Shown: positions 18,516-27,913 of the stretch, one piece after another
Position numbering within the stretch: the first letter of the stretch is position 1
Layout: each line of letters begins with the position of its first letter
NCBI RefSeq assembly: GCF_009762775.1
Contig: NZ_CP046401.1
Span: forward strand, 5,592,001-5,656,000
Direction of reading: 5' to 3'
Source of the DNA: Maribellus comscasis
GTDB taxonomy: Bacteria; Bacteroidota; Bacteroidia; Bacteroidales; Prolixibacteraceae
Length of the DNA: 64,000 bases
The notes under the pieces: generated by a model
The model's database searches: none
What the model saw: the letters and a program-made list of their open reading frames with translations, nothing else
What the model was told of the DNA's origin: nothing
Translations under genes and position numbers: made by a program

Positions 18516-19239
18516 GGGAACCAGCTATCACGGCTGGCAGGTTCAGCCCAATGCCCTGTCTGTCCAGGAGGTGATGGAAAAAGCCCTCTCGACCCTGCTG
18601 CGTGAAAATGTGAGTGTGGTGGGAGCAGGAAGAACCGATACCGGAGTGCATGCTTCTTTTTTTGTTTTGCATTTTGATGCCGCAAATTCAGACATCGATG
18701 TGCAAAATTTTCCTTATAAACTCAATCGTTTTTTACCAAAGGATATTGCCGTACAAAGAGTCTGGAGGGTGAAAAATGATGCCCATGCGCGTTTTGATGC
18801 GCTTTCGCGGACTTATAAATATTACATCTCAACAACAAAAGACCCTTTTGCTACCGAAACTACTTATCATTTTTCGCCGGAGCTGGATGTTCTTAAAATG
18901 AATAATGCAGCAAAGCTTTTATTTGGCTATACCGATTTTACCAGTTTCAGCCGTTTGCATACTGATGTGAAAACCAACAATTGCAAAATTTATCAGGCGG
19001 AGTGGACAAGCGAAGGAACACAATTGGTATTTACTATAAAGGCAGACCGTTTTTTGCGGAATATGGTACGCGCCATTGTTGGAACCTTACTGGAAGTGGG
19101 AAAAGGGAAATTGAGTGTCGATGGATTCAAAAATGTGATTGAAGCTGAAGACCGGAGGATAGCAGGAGTCTCAGCACCGGCAGAAGGTTTGTTTCTGGTT
19201 GGTATTGAATATCCCGATGAGATGCAGGCGATACTTTAA
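18481..19239 (+). CDS. truA: tRNA pseudouridine(38-40) synthase TruA
   Basis: A 252-aa cytoplasmic enzyme that makes pseudouridine at positions 38-40 of the tRNA anticodon stem-loop. The catalytic motif GRTDTGVHA lies at 50-58 with Asp53 as the nucleophile. Other landmarks are [10 protein letters not shown] near the start, [12 protein letters not shown] and the end motif [20 protein letters not shown]. Length is normal. The start [13 protein letters not shown] matches the family's usual N-terminus; it overlaps the broken membrane-protein frame, whose insertion probably displaced the native upstream region. Confidence 0.96.
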   Translation: MAQRYFLQLSYKGTSYHGWQVQPNALSVQEVMEKALSTLLRENVSVVGAGRTDTGVHASFFVLHFDAANSDIDVQNFPYKLNRFLPKDIAVQRVWRVKNDAHARFDALSRTYKYYISTTKDPFATETTYHFSPELDVLKMNNAAKLLFGYTDFTSFSRLHTDVKTNNCKIYQAEWTSEGTQLVFTIKADRFLRNMVRAIVGTLLEVGKGKLSVDGFKNVIEAEDRRIAGVSAPAEGLFLVGIEYPDEMQAIL

Positions 19240-19467
19240 AATATATTTTTCGGATTTTTAAGAAATTTCCCCGAAGTTATTGTTAAAAAGGATCCGGATC
19301 GTTTGAATGCTTTCGCTAAATAACCCCGAAAAGAATAATTCTTTTTGTTAATACTTATTTTGATACGGGTGCCCGGTATTGTCTCATTCTGCAGGTAGAG
19401 GGAGGGGCGGGGAGTCTTCTGATTTTGTCATAAAACAGATTGTATCGTTTAATCTCTGGCCAGCTTA

Positions 19468-19557
19468 TAAAAAGAAAAAGGATAAGTCAACACTTATCCT
19501 TTTCAACCTAACTAAACCAATAAAACTAATCAAACCTAAACTTATGAACTAAAACTC
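19468..19557 (-). ncRNA. Candidate small RNA, tandem copy 1
   Basis: On the minus strand the -7 box TATATTTG (complement of 19563-19570) precedes a ~55-base conserved body, then a perfect hairpin (GGATAAGT, loop GTTG, ACTTATCC, extended by A/T pairs) and a TTTTTCTTTTT run. This is a complete promoter-to-terminator unit of about 90 nt. No open frame of useful size lies within it. The family is not one I recognise. Confidence 0.65.
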
Positions 19558-19751
19558 TATGACAAATATATGTCGAAAAGCATACTTGTTTGTTATCTAA
19601 ATGTTAAAAAGAAAAATAAATGCATATCTAAAATCTATTATCAATAGGTGGAATCTATGGATGTGTTTTTAAAATATACTGTTTGTTGACATTTTGTATT
19701 TGGATTGATTTTTTGAGGATGATGTTTGGAGGAACAAAAGCGGGAGGATAA

Positions 19752-19842
19752 TAAAAAAGAAAAAGGATGAGTCAATACTCATCCTTTTCAACCTAACTAA
19801 ACCAATAAAACTAATCAAACCTAAACTTATGAACTAAAACTC
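19752..19842 (-). ncRNA. Candidate small RNA, tandem copy 2
   Basis: Same body as copy 1. The -7 box TATATTTG is the complement of 19848-19855. The terminator stem is GGATGAGT with ACTCATCC: relative to copy 1 an A-U pair has become G-C on both sides, a compensatory change that supports the hairpin as RNA. The T-run is TTTTTCTTTTTT. Confidence 0.65.
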
Positions 19843-20036
19843 TATGACAAATATATGTCGAAAAGCATATTTGTGTGTTATCTAAATGTTAAAAAGAAGA
19901 ATAAACGCATATCTAAAATCTATGATTAATAGACTAGGTCTATGGATGTGTTTTTAAAATGTACTGTTTATTGACATTTTGTATTTGAATTGATTTTTAA
20001 GGATGATGTTTGGAGGAACAAAAACGAGAGGATGAT

Positions 20037-20127
20037 TAAAAAAGAAAAAGGATGAGTCAATACTCATCCTTTTCAACCTAACTAAACCAATAAAACTAAT
20101 CAAACCTAAACTTATGAACTAAAACTC
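20037..20127 (-). ncRNA. Candidate small RNA, tandem copy 3
   Basis: Same body and same terminator stem as copy 2. The -7 box TATATTTG is the complement of 20133-20140, although the bases around it differ from copies 1 and 2 (GCTA in place of ATGA on the plus strand beside it), so the box is kept where its surroundings drift. Confidence 0.65.
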
Positions 20128-20306
20128 TGCTACAAATATATGCTGAAAAACATTGATGTAGGTTAACTAAATGTTAAAAAACATGCTCTATAACATATGT
20201 AAAATCTATGTTAATTCGACTATATCTATAGGCGCTGGTGGGAATTTGCTTTTGGTTATCGTGGGTAAAACTATGGAGAACTGTTGCTGAGCCAGGTATA
20301 AGCTTA

Positions 20307-20395
20307 TAAAAAGAAAAAGGACAGGTCAACACCTATCCTCTTCAACTAACTAAACCAATAAAACTAATCAAACCTAAACTTATGAACTAAAACTC
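20307..20395 (-). ncRNA. Candidate small RNA, tandem copy 4
   Basis: The most diverged copy. The -7 box is TACATTTG (complement of 20401-20408), changed only at an 'n' position of TAnnTTTG. The stem on the minus strand is GGATAGGT with ACCTGTCC: one A-U to G-C compensatory change and one U-G wobble. Read on the plus strand the same position would be a C-A mismatch, so the pattern favours a minus-strand transcript. Confidence 0.6.
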
Positions 20396-20485
20396 TGCTA
20401 CAAATGTATGCTATAAAACACATTTGTAGGTTAACTAAATATTAAAAAATATGTTTTGCAGCATATCTTAAATCAATGTTAAACC

Positions 20486-20533
20486 AAAAAACAGGGGCCA
20501 ACCGACTTAACGTTGATTGGCCCCTGTTTTTTT
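20486..20533 (-). terminator. Terminator for the floA group
   Basis: ACAGGGGCCAA (20491-20501) pairs with TTGGCCCCTGT (20517-20527), with A-run and T-run on the two sides, 50 bases beyond the floA stop. It can work in both directions and should also protect the sRNA tract from read-through. Confidence 0.85.
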
Positions 20534-20582
20534 AAAAAAGTCATCGCCTGATATCAGGTCTGCGTTGACTTTTAACTATTTT

Positions 20583-21560
20583 CTATTCTCCTTTTCTGCC
20601 TTCTTCTCCCGCAATGGAATCTCTCATTGATGTGTCGGCCATAATGTTTTTGTATTTCATATAGTCCATCACACCCAGATTACCTTTGTTAAATGCTTCG
20701 GCGATTGCCAGTGGCACCTGCACTTCGGCCTCAATTACTTTTGCACGTGCTTCCTGTGCTTTGGCTTTCATTTCCTGTTCAAGAGCGATAGCCATGGCCC
20801 TGCGCTCCTCCGCTTTGGCTTGGGCTATATTTTTATCGGCATCGGCCTGGTCGATTTGTAATACCGCCCCAATGTTTTTACCAATGTCGATATCGGCAAT
20901 ATCAATGGAAAGGATTTCAAATGCTGTTCCCGCATCAAGCCCTTTTTCCAAAACCACCCGGGAAATAAAATCAGGATTTTCCAACACAGCTTTATGTGAA
21001 TGTGACGAACCGATTGATGAAACAATTCCTTCCCCTACACGGGCAAGAACGGTTTCTTCTCCGGCACCACCCACCAGTTGTTTAATGGAAGCGCGGACCG
21101 TTACCCTTGCTTTTGCGATCAACTGAATACCATCTTTGGCAACCGCTGTAACAGGAGGTGTGTTTATAACTTTTGGATTCACCGACATCTGTACCGCTTC
21201 AAACACATCGCGACCGGCCAAATCAATAGCCGTAGCCATGTTAAAAGGCAGATCAATATTTGCCTTTGATGCCGACACCAGTGCATGCACCACATTGGCT
21301 ACATGCCCTCCCGCAAGATAATGTGCCTCCAAAGCATCCCGACTCAAATGAACGTCAGCTTTTGTTCCTTCAATTAATGCACGAACGATAATCCCCGGCG
21401 GGACTTTCCGGAAGCGCATAAGAAAGAGTTGTAACAGCGAAATTCGTACACCGGAAACCAGCGCTGAAAACCAGAGCCCGATTGGAATAAAGTAAAGAAC
21501 GATAAATAACAGGACAATAACTCCAATTATTAATCCCCACGTACCGACTGATTCAACCAT
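20583..21560 (-). CDS. floA: Flotillin-like protein FloA
   Basis: A 325-aa membrane-microdomain scaffold. One hydrophobic helix near the N-terminus ([20 protein letters not shown]) anchors the protein. It is followed by the SPFH/band-7-like domain ([20 protein letters not shown] onward) and an Ala/Glu-rich helical tail ([20 protein letters not shown]) that drives oligomerisation. It matches the bacterial YqfA/UPF0365 flotillins in length and order. The nfeD gene ends one base upstream, and the NfeD-FloA pair is a widespread module thought to organise lipid microdomains. Confidence 0.94.
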   Translation of the reverse strand: MVESVGTWGLIIGVIVLLFIVLYFIPIGLWFSALVSGVRISLLQLFLMRFRKVPPGIIVRALIEGTKADVHLSRDALEAHYLAGGHVANVVHALVSASKANIDLPFNMATAIDLAGRDVFEAVQMSVNPKVINTPPVTAVAKDGIQLIAKARVTVRASIKQLVGGAGEETVLARVGEGIVSSIGSSHSHKAVLENPDFISRVVLEKGLDAGTAFEILSIDIADIDIGKNIGAVLQIDQADADKNIAQAKAEERRAMAIALEQEMKAKAQEARAKVIEAEVQVPLAIAEAFNKGNLGVMDYMKYKNIMADTSMRDSIAGEEGRKGE

Positions 21561-21561
21561 G

Positions 21562-22035
21562 TTATTCTTTTTTTACAGGTTCTACAATAATTTTATTGGT
21601 CAATATTTTTAATACTTTTATTTCTTTGTTATGATCGACAAAACTACCTGTCGACTGGGCTTCAACAACTTCACCATTTACTTTTACTTTTCCTGAAGGG
21701 GCCAGTCTGCCAATTGATTTACCAACATCGCCAACTTTTATTTTTTCTGTGTTTATCGTCTCTACTTTTCCGATTATGTTGGACTCAAGAATCATTTTTT
21801 TTCCCGATTTTGATTTAAAAAAGTAATAAATCATGGCGGGAGCAGCAATCAATACAACGGTTAAGGTAAGAAAGCCCGGCCCGGTTCCATATTCAGAAAA
21901 AGCAATATAGACGCTGGCCCCCAAAAGAAGAAAACCTCCGATTCCGGCGATGGTAACCCCCGGGATCACGGCAAACTCGATAAGCAGGAGCAAAAGCCCC
22001 AGTAAAATCAGAAGTATAATTGCAAAAACAGTCAT
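21562..22035 (-). CDS. NfeD-family membrane protein
   Basis: A 157-aa protein: transmembrane helices at about 1-25 ([20 protein letters not shown]), 27-50 and 55-75, then a soluble C-terminal OB-fold-like domain ([20 protein letters not shown] onward) typical of short NfeD (NfeD1b). No serine-protease part is present, so this is the short form that works with flotillin. It is followed at once by floA in the same direction, the expected pairing. Confidence 0.92.
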   Translation of the reverse strand: MTVFAIILLILLGLLLLLIEFAVIPGVTIAGIGGFLLLGASVYIAFSEYGTGPGFLTLTVVLIAAPAMIYYFFKSKSGKKMILESNIIGKVETINTEKIKVGDVGKSIGRLAPSGKVKVNGEVVEAQSTGSFVDHNKEIKVLKILTNKIIVEPVKKE

Positions 22036-22044
22036 GGCAGTTCG

Positions 22045-22323
22045 TTAGTCAATAGTAGCGTTTAATTCCCGTTCAATTAAGGCATCTTTCATGATTTTCA
22101 GTACATTGAATTTTCCCTTTTTAACATCACATTTTCCCTTGTAATGCGTAATAATGGTGCATTGTGTAGCCTGCTCATATTCGTGTTCACAAATATCAAC
22201 GAGCGCATTAATTACATAATCAAACGAATGTTCGTCGTCGTTATGTAAAATCAGAATGTTTTCTTCAGAAACTTTTTCTTTGAAATCATCTGCAGGTCGT
22301 TTTTTGGTCTGCTCTGATGTCAT
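22045..22323 (-). CDS. clpS: ATP-dependent Clp protease adaptor ClpS
   Basis: A 92-aa adaptor that hands N-degron substrates to ClpAP/ClpCP. The fold signature is clear: ILHNDDEHSFDYVINAL (Asn-Asp pair that binds the N-terminal residue) and the following helices to the KGKCDVKKGKF segment. The N-terminal tail is short and charged, as usual. The start overlaps the stop of the upstream SPOR-domain gene by four bases, so they are translationally coupled. Confidence 0.9.
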   Translation of the reverse strand: MTSEQTKKRPADDFKEKVSEENILILHNDDEHSFDYVINALVDICEHEYEQATQCTIITHYKGKCDVKKGKFNVLKIMKDALIERELNATID

Positions 22324-23702
22324 AATTCGCTTTCAATTTTTTTTGCCTCTTCCAAAGTTATTCTTTTTCCGTTAAAATACGGCACAACAAATGCATCTTC
22401 TACACCTTCCTGCCGAACTTGTTTTTGCATTTTAACCGCATCTTCCAGATTTGTAAGCTTTCCGGTAGTATATACAACAACACCACGGTCGTCGGTGTAA
22501 TTGTCAATTTTACGAAGAACAGCAAGTTTTTTGAAGAGTCGTTCAACATAAGTCGGAAGGCCTCTGCTATAGGCGCCAATCTGAATACGGTATATCAACT
22601 CGTCTTTTTGTTCCGGCTCTTCCAGCAAAATATCGTTGTTTTCTTCCGAAAGAAATATTTCCGGATTTATGAAGGAAGTGTCAGGTTCCATATTTTTTTC
22701 AGGAGCTTCTGTTGTTTCTGTTTCGCGATATTCTTTTTCGTTCTCAACTTTCTCAAAAAACGTTTCAATTTCATCTTCAGAAGCCTTATTCCAGTATTCC
22801 AACTCTTTGTTTTGGGCTTGCAGAAGTAGGTTTGTAATTTCCTGATGTAATGGGTACGACTCTGTTTCCAGTGTAACTATCTTTTTGCCTAAAGCATCTT
22901 TTAATACAGCGCTGTTTGCCTGGAGATATTGTTCCCTTAACTCGTCGGTTCTGGTTAAAATCGAATCCAGACGTTGCTGGTTTTGATTACTTTCATTAAA
23001 GAAAGCCCGGCCTTCTTCGGTTTGAAAATGGCTGGTGTTATAATAAGTAATCCGGCTGTTTACGATAAATTCAACAGGAGTCCCGTCTGGGCCGGCAGGA
23101 ACATCTGCAACTTTTTCATTTTCTTCTGTAAAAACTGTATTTGCTGAATCTGGAAGAACAGAAGGCTCAATTGCAGCAGTGGAAGTGTCTGTTTCAGTAC
23201 CATCGGCATAGCTTTGTGCAAGTGAGCTTTCTGTAACGTTTTTAAGCAGTTCTTTGTACGGATTTTCCTGGTTATAACACTGTTGTATTTTACTTGCCAC
23301 ATCCAGTGCTTCCAGTTCTTCTGAATTGGCATCCATTCTGAACTTATTAAAGTTTTTTAGTGCCTGCTCCCAGTTTTCCTGCGCCTGATATTGTATGCCG
23401 AGGTAATAATTAATTTTCAGGGGTGCTTCCGCCGGATCAGCATTTAGTAATTGAATAAGATCATATTCAGAATAGTTTTGGTTTTCAGTTCTGCAGGCAC
23501 CGTAATAATAGTATAACTCCAGTGATTCCGGTTTTTCTTCAATCAATGTTTTAAACAAAGGCTCGGCGTCTGCATATTTTTTATTATCAAACAGTTCAAG
23601 TGCTTTTGATAATTTGTCATCCTGATTACTTCCAAAACTATCCGTTGAAATGGAAAACAAAACGCCCAAAAATATTGTTAGAAAAAATATCTTTTTTGCC
23701 AT
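22320..23702 (-). CDS. Exported TPR protein with C-terminal SPOR domain
   Basis: A 460-aa protein. The ATG at 23702 follows a Shine-Dalgarno (AGGGGGA) and begins MAKKIFFLTIFLGVLFSIS, a signal peptide; upstream extension to 23846 is not needed. Residues about 30-150 carry TPR-like helices (KALELFDNKKYADAEPLFKT). A long acidic middle follows, and the last 75 residues form a SPOR domain (YRIQIGAYSRGLPTYVERLF to DAFVVPYFNGKRIT), which binds denuded peptidoglycan. It is likely a periplasmic envelope protein. A near-consensus -7 box (TACCTTTA, complement of 23739-23746) lies upstream. It heads the group with clpS, nfeD and floA. Confidence 0.85.
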   Translation of the reverse strand: MAKKIFFLTIFLGVLFSISTDSFGSNQDDKLSKALELFDNKKYADAEPLFKTLIEEKPESLELYYYYGACRTENQNYSEYDLIQLLNADPAEAPLKINYYLGIQYQAQENWEQALKNFNKFRMDANSEELEALDVASKIQQCYNQENPYKELLKNVTESSLAQSYADGTETDTSTAAIEPSVLPDSANTVFTEENEKVADVPAGPDGTPVEFIVNSRITYYNTSHFQTEEGRAFFNESNQNQQRLDSILTRTDELREQYLQANSAVLKDALGKKIVTLETESYPLHQEITNLLLQAQNKELEYWNKASEDEIETFFEKVENEKEYRETETTEAPEKNMEPDTSFINPEIFLSEENNDILLEEPEQKDELIYRIQIGAYSRGLPTYVERLFKKLAVLRKIDNYTDDRGVVVYTTGKLTNLEDAVKMQKQVRQEGVEDAFVVPYFNGKRITLEEAKKIESEL

Positions 23703-23833
23703 TGACAATCCCCCTAAGGTTCCGGTTTTAATAGAATGTAAAGGTACAAATTTTGACCGAAGCATTAAATAAATACGGATTTTCTTGATGGGAATGAAGT
23801 GGTGTTTTACCTGATTTTTATCATTATAAAACG

Positions 23834-23841
23834 TATATTTG
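23834..23841 (+). promoter_or_regulatory. -7 promoter box for bcp-recA
   Basis: TATATTTG, an exact TAnnTTTG match 24 bases ahead of the bcp ATG. recA starts only 12 bases after the bcp stop, so this promoter probably serves both. Confidence 0.55.
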
Positions 23842-23865
23842 TACAACTGAAAAAACAGATTTTTT

Positions 23866-24330
23866 ATGACACATTTAAAAGTTGGAGATAAAGCTCCTGA
23901 GTTTAATGGAGTAAACCAGAAAGGGGAGGAGATTGGTTTAAGCGATTTTTCAGGAAAGAAACTGATTCTTTATTTTTATCCAAAAGACAATACGCCCGGA
24001 TGTACAGCGGAATCCTGTAATTTGAATGACAACTACAATTCATGGTTAAACAAAGGCTATGAAGTGATAGGTGTGAGCCCCGACAGTGTGTAGTCGCACG
24101 TGAAATTTGCCGATAAATACGGCTTGAAATTTAATTTGATTGCCGATACGGAAAAGGAGATTTTGCAGGCCTATGGAGCGTGGGGAGAGAAAAGTATGTA
24201 TGGTAAAAAATACATGGGAGTTTTACGAACCACATTTGTTATCGATGAAAATGAAGTAATCACTGAAATTTTTGAAAAGGTAAAAACAAAGGACCATACA
24301 AACCAAATAGAAAAAGCTTTAAAAATTTAA
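23866..24330 (+). pseudogene. bcp: Thioredoxin-dependent peroxiredoxin (Bcp/PrxQ), split by an in-frame TAG
   Basis: The two frames 23866-24093 and 24100-24330 are one gene of 154 codons in the same reading frame, broken by TAG at 24091-24093. The N-terminal part has the peroxidatic Cys46 and resolving Cys51 in TPGCTAESC; the second part (SHVKFADKYGLKFNLIADTE and KYMGVLRTTFVID) is intact. In the family this spot reads SPDSV-K/x-SH; a Lys codon AAG to TAG is a single base change. The rest shows no decay, so the change is recent, suppressed, or a sequence error. An active enzyme would reduce hydroperoxides in the cytoplasm. The stop could be polar on recA. Confidence 0.85.
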
Positions 24331-24342
24331 CCAAAACTAAAC

Positions 24343-25368
24343 ATGACAAAAGAAGAAAAAAACCAAATGAATAAAGAAAAGCTGAAAGCAATTCAGCTTA
24401 CAATGGATAAAATTGAAAAAAGCTATGGTAAAGGTTCCATCATGCGTATGGGCGATCGCGCAGTTGAAGATGTTCCTGCCATTCCATCGGGGTCCATTGC
24501 TTTGGATGTTGCCCTTGGAATTGGAGGTTACCCCAAAGGAAGGGTAATCGAAATTTACGGACCGGAATCTTCGGGCAAAACAACCCTGGCCATTCATGCT
24601 ATTGCTGAAGCGCAAAAAGCAGGGGGAATTGCCGCTATTATTGATGCCGAACACGCCTTTGACCCGTATTATGCAAAGAAACTGGGAGTTGATATTGATG
24701 AATTATTGATTTCACAACCCGATAGCGGAGAGCAGGCCCTGGAAATTGCCGATAATCTTATTCGTTCAGGAGCTTTGGATATTGTAGTGATCGACTCGGT
24801 TGCAGCACTTACTCCAAAAGCTGAACTGGAGGGAGAAATGGGCGATTCAAAAATGGGATTACAGGCTCGTTTAATGTCGCAGGCTCTGCGTAAGCTTACT
24901 GCAAACATCAATAAAACCAAAACCTGCTGCATTTTTATCAATCAGTTGAGGGAAAAAATAGGAGTGATGTTTGGTAACCCTGAAACCACAACCGGAGGAA
25001 ATGCACTTAAGTTTTATGCTTCGGTTCGTTTGGATATTCGCCGGATTGGACAGATAAAAGATGGTGATGAGGTTCAGGGAAATAATGTTCGTGTGAAAGT
25101 GGTGAAGAACAAAGTTGCTCCGCCATTCCGTAAAGCAGAATTTGATATTTTGTATGGTGAAGGAATTTCAAAATCAGGTGAAATTATCGATTTAGGAGTC
25201 CAGTTTAACATCATTAAAAAAAGCGGTTCGTGGTTTAGTTATGGTGAAACTAAATTGGGACAGGGAAGAGAAACCGTGCGTAATCTGATTCTTGATAATC
25301 CGGAGTTGGCACAGGAACTCGAAACAAAAATAATGGAGACGATTACGGGAAAAATTACAAGCGAATAA
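24343..25368 (+). CDS. recA: Recombinase RecA
   Basis: The 341-aa DNA strand-exchange protein and SOS co-protease. Walker [10 protein letters not shown] is near residue 69, Walker B in [12 protein letters not shown], loop L1 around [20 protein letters not shown] and loop L2 around [20 protein letters not shown]. The length is usual, slightly short at the acidic C-terminus. The start [13 protein letters not shown] is 12 bases after the bcp stop. No obvious LexA box is seen upstream, as expected if it shares the bcp promoter. Confidence 0.98.
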   Translation: MTKEEKNQMNKEKLKAIQLTMDKIEKSYGKGSIMRMGDRAVEDVPAIPSGSIALDVALGIGGYPKGRVIEIYGPESSGKTTLAIHAIAEAQKAGGIAAIIDAEHAFDPYYAKKLGVDIDELLISQPDSGEQALEIADNLIRSGALDIVVIDSVAALTPKAELEGEMGDSKMGLQARLMSQALRKLTANINKTKTCCIFINQLREKIGVMFGNPETTTGGNALKFYASVRLDIRRIGQIKDGDEVQGNNVRVKVVKNKVAPPFRKAEFDILYGEGISKSGEIIDLGVQFNIIKKSGSWFSYGETKLGQGRETVRNLILDNPELAQELETKIMETITGKITSE

Positions 25369-25392
25369 AACGTATTTAAATAAGACAGAATG

Positions 25393-25432
25393 TACTGGAT
25401 GAGCGGCTTCTGTCGTTTCATCCAGTTTTTTT
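25393..25432 (+). terminator. Rho-independent terminator after recA
   Basis: CTGGATGA (25395-25402) pairs with TCATCCAG (25418-25425), followed by seven Ts. It separates recA from the threonine genes. Confidence 0.85.
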
Positions 25433-25454
25433 ATAACCAATTTTTTATAAAAGT

Positions 25455-27878
25455 ATGAAAGTTTTGAAGTTTGGCGGAACCTCAGTCGGTTCAGCCGAAA
25501 ATATAAAACGGGTAAAGGAGATTGTTCTCAAACAGGATGAGGATGTAGTTGTCGTAGTTTCTGCCTTGGGTGGAATTACAGATAAAATTTTGAATGCTGC
25601 CAGGCAAGCTTCTACGGGAACGCAAAACTTTCATGCGGAACTGACGGAAATAAAAAGAGCGCACTACGATGCCATTGAAACGCTTTTTAACGGGACCGGC
25701 TCAATAAAATACATTGTTGATGAATTGCTGGATGAATTGGAACAGATTTTAACCGGGATTACCCTGGTGGGAGAGCTTACCGTTAAGACACTGGATCGGA
25801 TTGCCGGAATCGGAGAACGAATTTCGTCGCATATTGTCGCGCAATACATTCCGGGGGCGGTTCGGAAGGACTCGTCGGAATTTATACAAACCGACAGTAA
25901 TTTTGGACGAGCAGCCGTCGATTTTAAAATTACAAATCAGAACATTCAAAAAACTTTTGCAAACTTTTCAGGCGTTGCAGTAGTTCCCGGTTTTATTTCA
26001 AAAAACAGTAAAAGCGAATTTACGACATTAGGACGAGGTGGTTCAGATTATACCGCTTCGATAATTGCCGCAGCTCTTGATGTAAGCTCGTTGGAGATTT
26101 GGACTGATGTGGATGGTTTTATGACAGCCGATCCACGTGTTATCAGGAAAGCATACACCATCCCAAAACTGACCTATTCCGAGGCAATGGAACTTTCGCA
26201 TTTTGGAGCGAAAGTAATTTACCCTCCAACTATTTTGCCGGTGTATCAAAAAGGAATCCCGATTCAGATTAAAAATACGTTTAAGCCGGAAAGTGAAGGG
26301 ACACGAATCATTCAAACAGCCGAAAACGGAAAGGAAAGACCTATTAAAGGGATTTCATCCATTTCGGGAATTACGCTTTTAACCCTCCAGGGAATCGGAA
26401 TGGTGGGGGTAACCGGTATTTCTATGCGGTTGTTTACAGCACTGGCCAGCGTAAACGTTAATGTCATTTTGATCTCACAGGCTTCTTCCGAGAATTCAAT
26501 CAGTGTTGCTATCGATGAACATGCGCTTGATGCAGCCGAACTTGCTATTCGGGAAGAGTTTGAAAAAGAAATAGCTTCGGGACAAATCAGTAAAATTTAT
26601 GCTGAAAGTGAGCTTTCGATTGTGGCCATTGTAGGTGAAAATATGAAACATACCACCGGTATTGCCGGGAAATTGTTTTCTACCATCGGAAAGAACGGGG
26701 TGAATGTAATTGCCATAGCTCAGGGTGCTTCAGAATTAAATATTTCCTGGGTGGTTGAAAGTCGGGAACTTCGGAAAACACTAAATGTGGTTCATGAATC
26801 ATTCTTCCTTTCCGAAAATGTGGAATTAAATGTTTTTCTGATGGGTATTGGAACCGTTGGTGGAAATCTGTTGCAGCAGTTACAAATGCAGCAGAAAAAA
26901 TTATTGGAGGAGAAACATCTGAAATTAAAGCTTACCGGTGTTGCCAATTCAAAGACAATGGTTTTTGACCGCGACGGAATTGAAATTTCAACATTTAAAG
27001 AAAGCCTTGATAATTCAGAAAAGAAGTCGGATTTGACTGGTTTTGTCGATGAAATGAGAAAAATGAATATTTATAATTCTGTGTTTGTGGATTGCACTGC
27101 TTCAGATAAGGTGGCAGATATTTACAAAGATATTCTTCATTCAAATATTTCCATTGTGGCGGCAAACAAAGTGGCGGCCTCGTCTTCATTTTCAAATTAT
27201 TCTGAATTAAAAAAACTGGCAAAACAAAAAGGTGTTAAGTTTTTATTTGAAACCAATGTGGGAGCCGGTTTACCCATTATAAATACTTTAAACGACCTGG
27301 TAAATTCAGGAGATAAAATTTTGAAGATTGAAGCGGTATTGTCTGGAACTCTAAATTATATTTTTAACACTATTTCAGAAAAAGTGCCTTTGAGTGAAAC
27401 CATAAAAAGAGCAAAGGAAGAGGGGTATTCAGAGCCTGACCCGCGCATCGATTTGAGTGGTGTTGATGTGGCACGCAAGATCTTAATTCTCGCACGCGAA
27501 TCAGGTTATGCTGTAGAAATGGAAGATATTAATATCAAACGTTTTGTGCCCGACTCCTTTTTTGAAGGCTCGCTGGAAAATTTCTGGGAAAAGATAAAGG
27601 ATTTGGATGCTGATTTTGAGACGAAACGAAAAGTTTTGGAAAAAGAAAATAAAAAATGGCGCTTTGTGGCGAAATACGAAAATGGGTTGGCAGAAGTGGA
27701 ATTGCAGGAAGTAAGTTCCACTCATCCTTTTTACGATCTGGAAGGAAGCAATAATCTGGTGATGTACACTACGGAACGGTATCAGGAGTTTCCGATGCTG
27801 ATAAAAGGATATGGAGCCGGCGCTTCAGTAACTGCTGCCGGGGTATTTGCCGATTTAATAAAAGTGTCAAATATTTAA
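25455..27878 (+). CDS. thrA: Bifunctional aspartokinase / homoserine dehydrogenase
   Basis: An 807-aa fusion that carries out the first and third steps of threonine and methionine synthesis. The N-terminal kinase begins KFGGTSVGSAENIKRV and has the FTTLGRGGSDYTASIIAAAL active-site motif near residues 190-209. Two ACT regulatory domains follow (about 290-455, ISGITLLTLQGIGMVGVTGI and LSIVAIVGENMKHTTGIAGK). The C-terminal dehydrogenase starts at about 460 with the NAD(P) fingerprint GIGTVGGNLL and contains the catalytic AANKVAASS stretch and GTLNYIFNTI. Threonine feedback through the ACT domains is the family norm. It leads the thr gene set. Confidence 0.97.
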   Translation: MKVLKFGGTSVGSAENIKRVKEIVLKQDEDVVVVVSALGGITDKILNAARQASTGTQNFHAELTEIKRAHYDAIETLFNGTGSIKYIVDELLDELEQILTGITLVGELTVKTLDRIAGIGERISSHIVAQYIPGAVRKDSSEFIQTDSNFGRAAVDFKITNQNIQKTFANFSGVAVVPGFISKNSKSEFTTLGRGGSDYTASIIAAALDVSSLEIWTDVDGFMTADPRVIRKAYTIPKLTYSEAMELSHFGAKVIYPPTILPVYQKGIPIQIKNTFKPESEGTRIIQTAENGKERPIKGISSISGITLLTLQGIGMVGVTGISMRLFTALASVNVNVILISQASSENSISVAIDEHALDAAELAIREEFEKEIASGQISKIYAESELSIVAIVGENMKHTTGIAGKLFSTIGKNGVNVIAIAQGASELNISWVVESRELRKTLNVVHESFFLSENVELNVFLMGIGTVGGNLLQQLQMQQKKLLEEKHLKLKLTGVANSKTMVFDRDGIEISTFKESLDNSEKKSDLTGFVDEMRKMNIYNSVFVDCTASDKVADIYKDILHSNISIVAANKVAASSSFSNYSELKKLAKQKGVKFLFETNVGAGLPIINTLNDLVNSGDKILKIEAVLSGTLNYIFNTISEKVPLSETIKRAKEEGYSEPDPRIDLSGVDVARKILILARESGYAVEMEDINIKRFVPDSFFEGSLENFWEKIKDLDADFETKRKVLEKENKKWRFVAKYENGLAEVELQEVSSTHPFYDLEGSNNLVMYTTERYQEFPMLIKGYGAGASVTAAGVFADLIKVSNI

Positions 27879-27913
27879 ATTTCGGAACTGGAATTTTCGA
27901 TTAAACTGAAATT

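Larger units (their letters stand above)
19240..20582. repeat. Non-coding tract with four tandem ~285-base repeat units
   Basis: No protein gene. Four copies of one unit follow each other, with equivalent points at 19563, 19848, 20133 and 20401 (spacings 285, 285 and 268). Within each unit a ~90-base core is almost identical, while the linking sequence is less conserved, especially before the fourth copy. Each core carries a promoter-like box and a terminator hairpin on the minus strand and is annotated separately. The tract lies between the ends of truA (rightward) and floA (leftward). Confidence 0.9.

Noticed and set aside
19468..20460. The regular repeats could be a CRISPR array.
   Set aside because: The period is about 285 bases, the spacers between copies are themselves similar, and there are no short identical repeats or cas genes nearby.
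20686..21126. A rightward 146-codon frame opposite floA.
   Set aside because: It is a shadow of the Ala-rich floA coding region; its Ser/Ala composition is what antisense of such a region gives.
24091..24093. The in-frame TAG in bcp as a pyrrolysine or other recoded codon.
   Set aside because: No Pyl genes are in the window, this position is not catalytic, and all other genes seen here use TAG/TAA/TGA as ordinary stops; a plain nonsense change is simpler.
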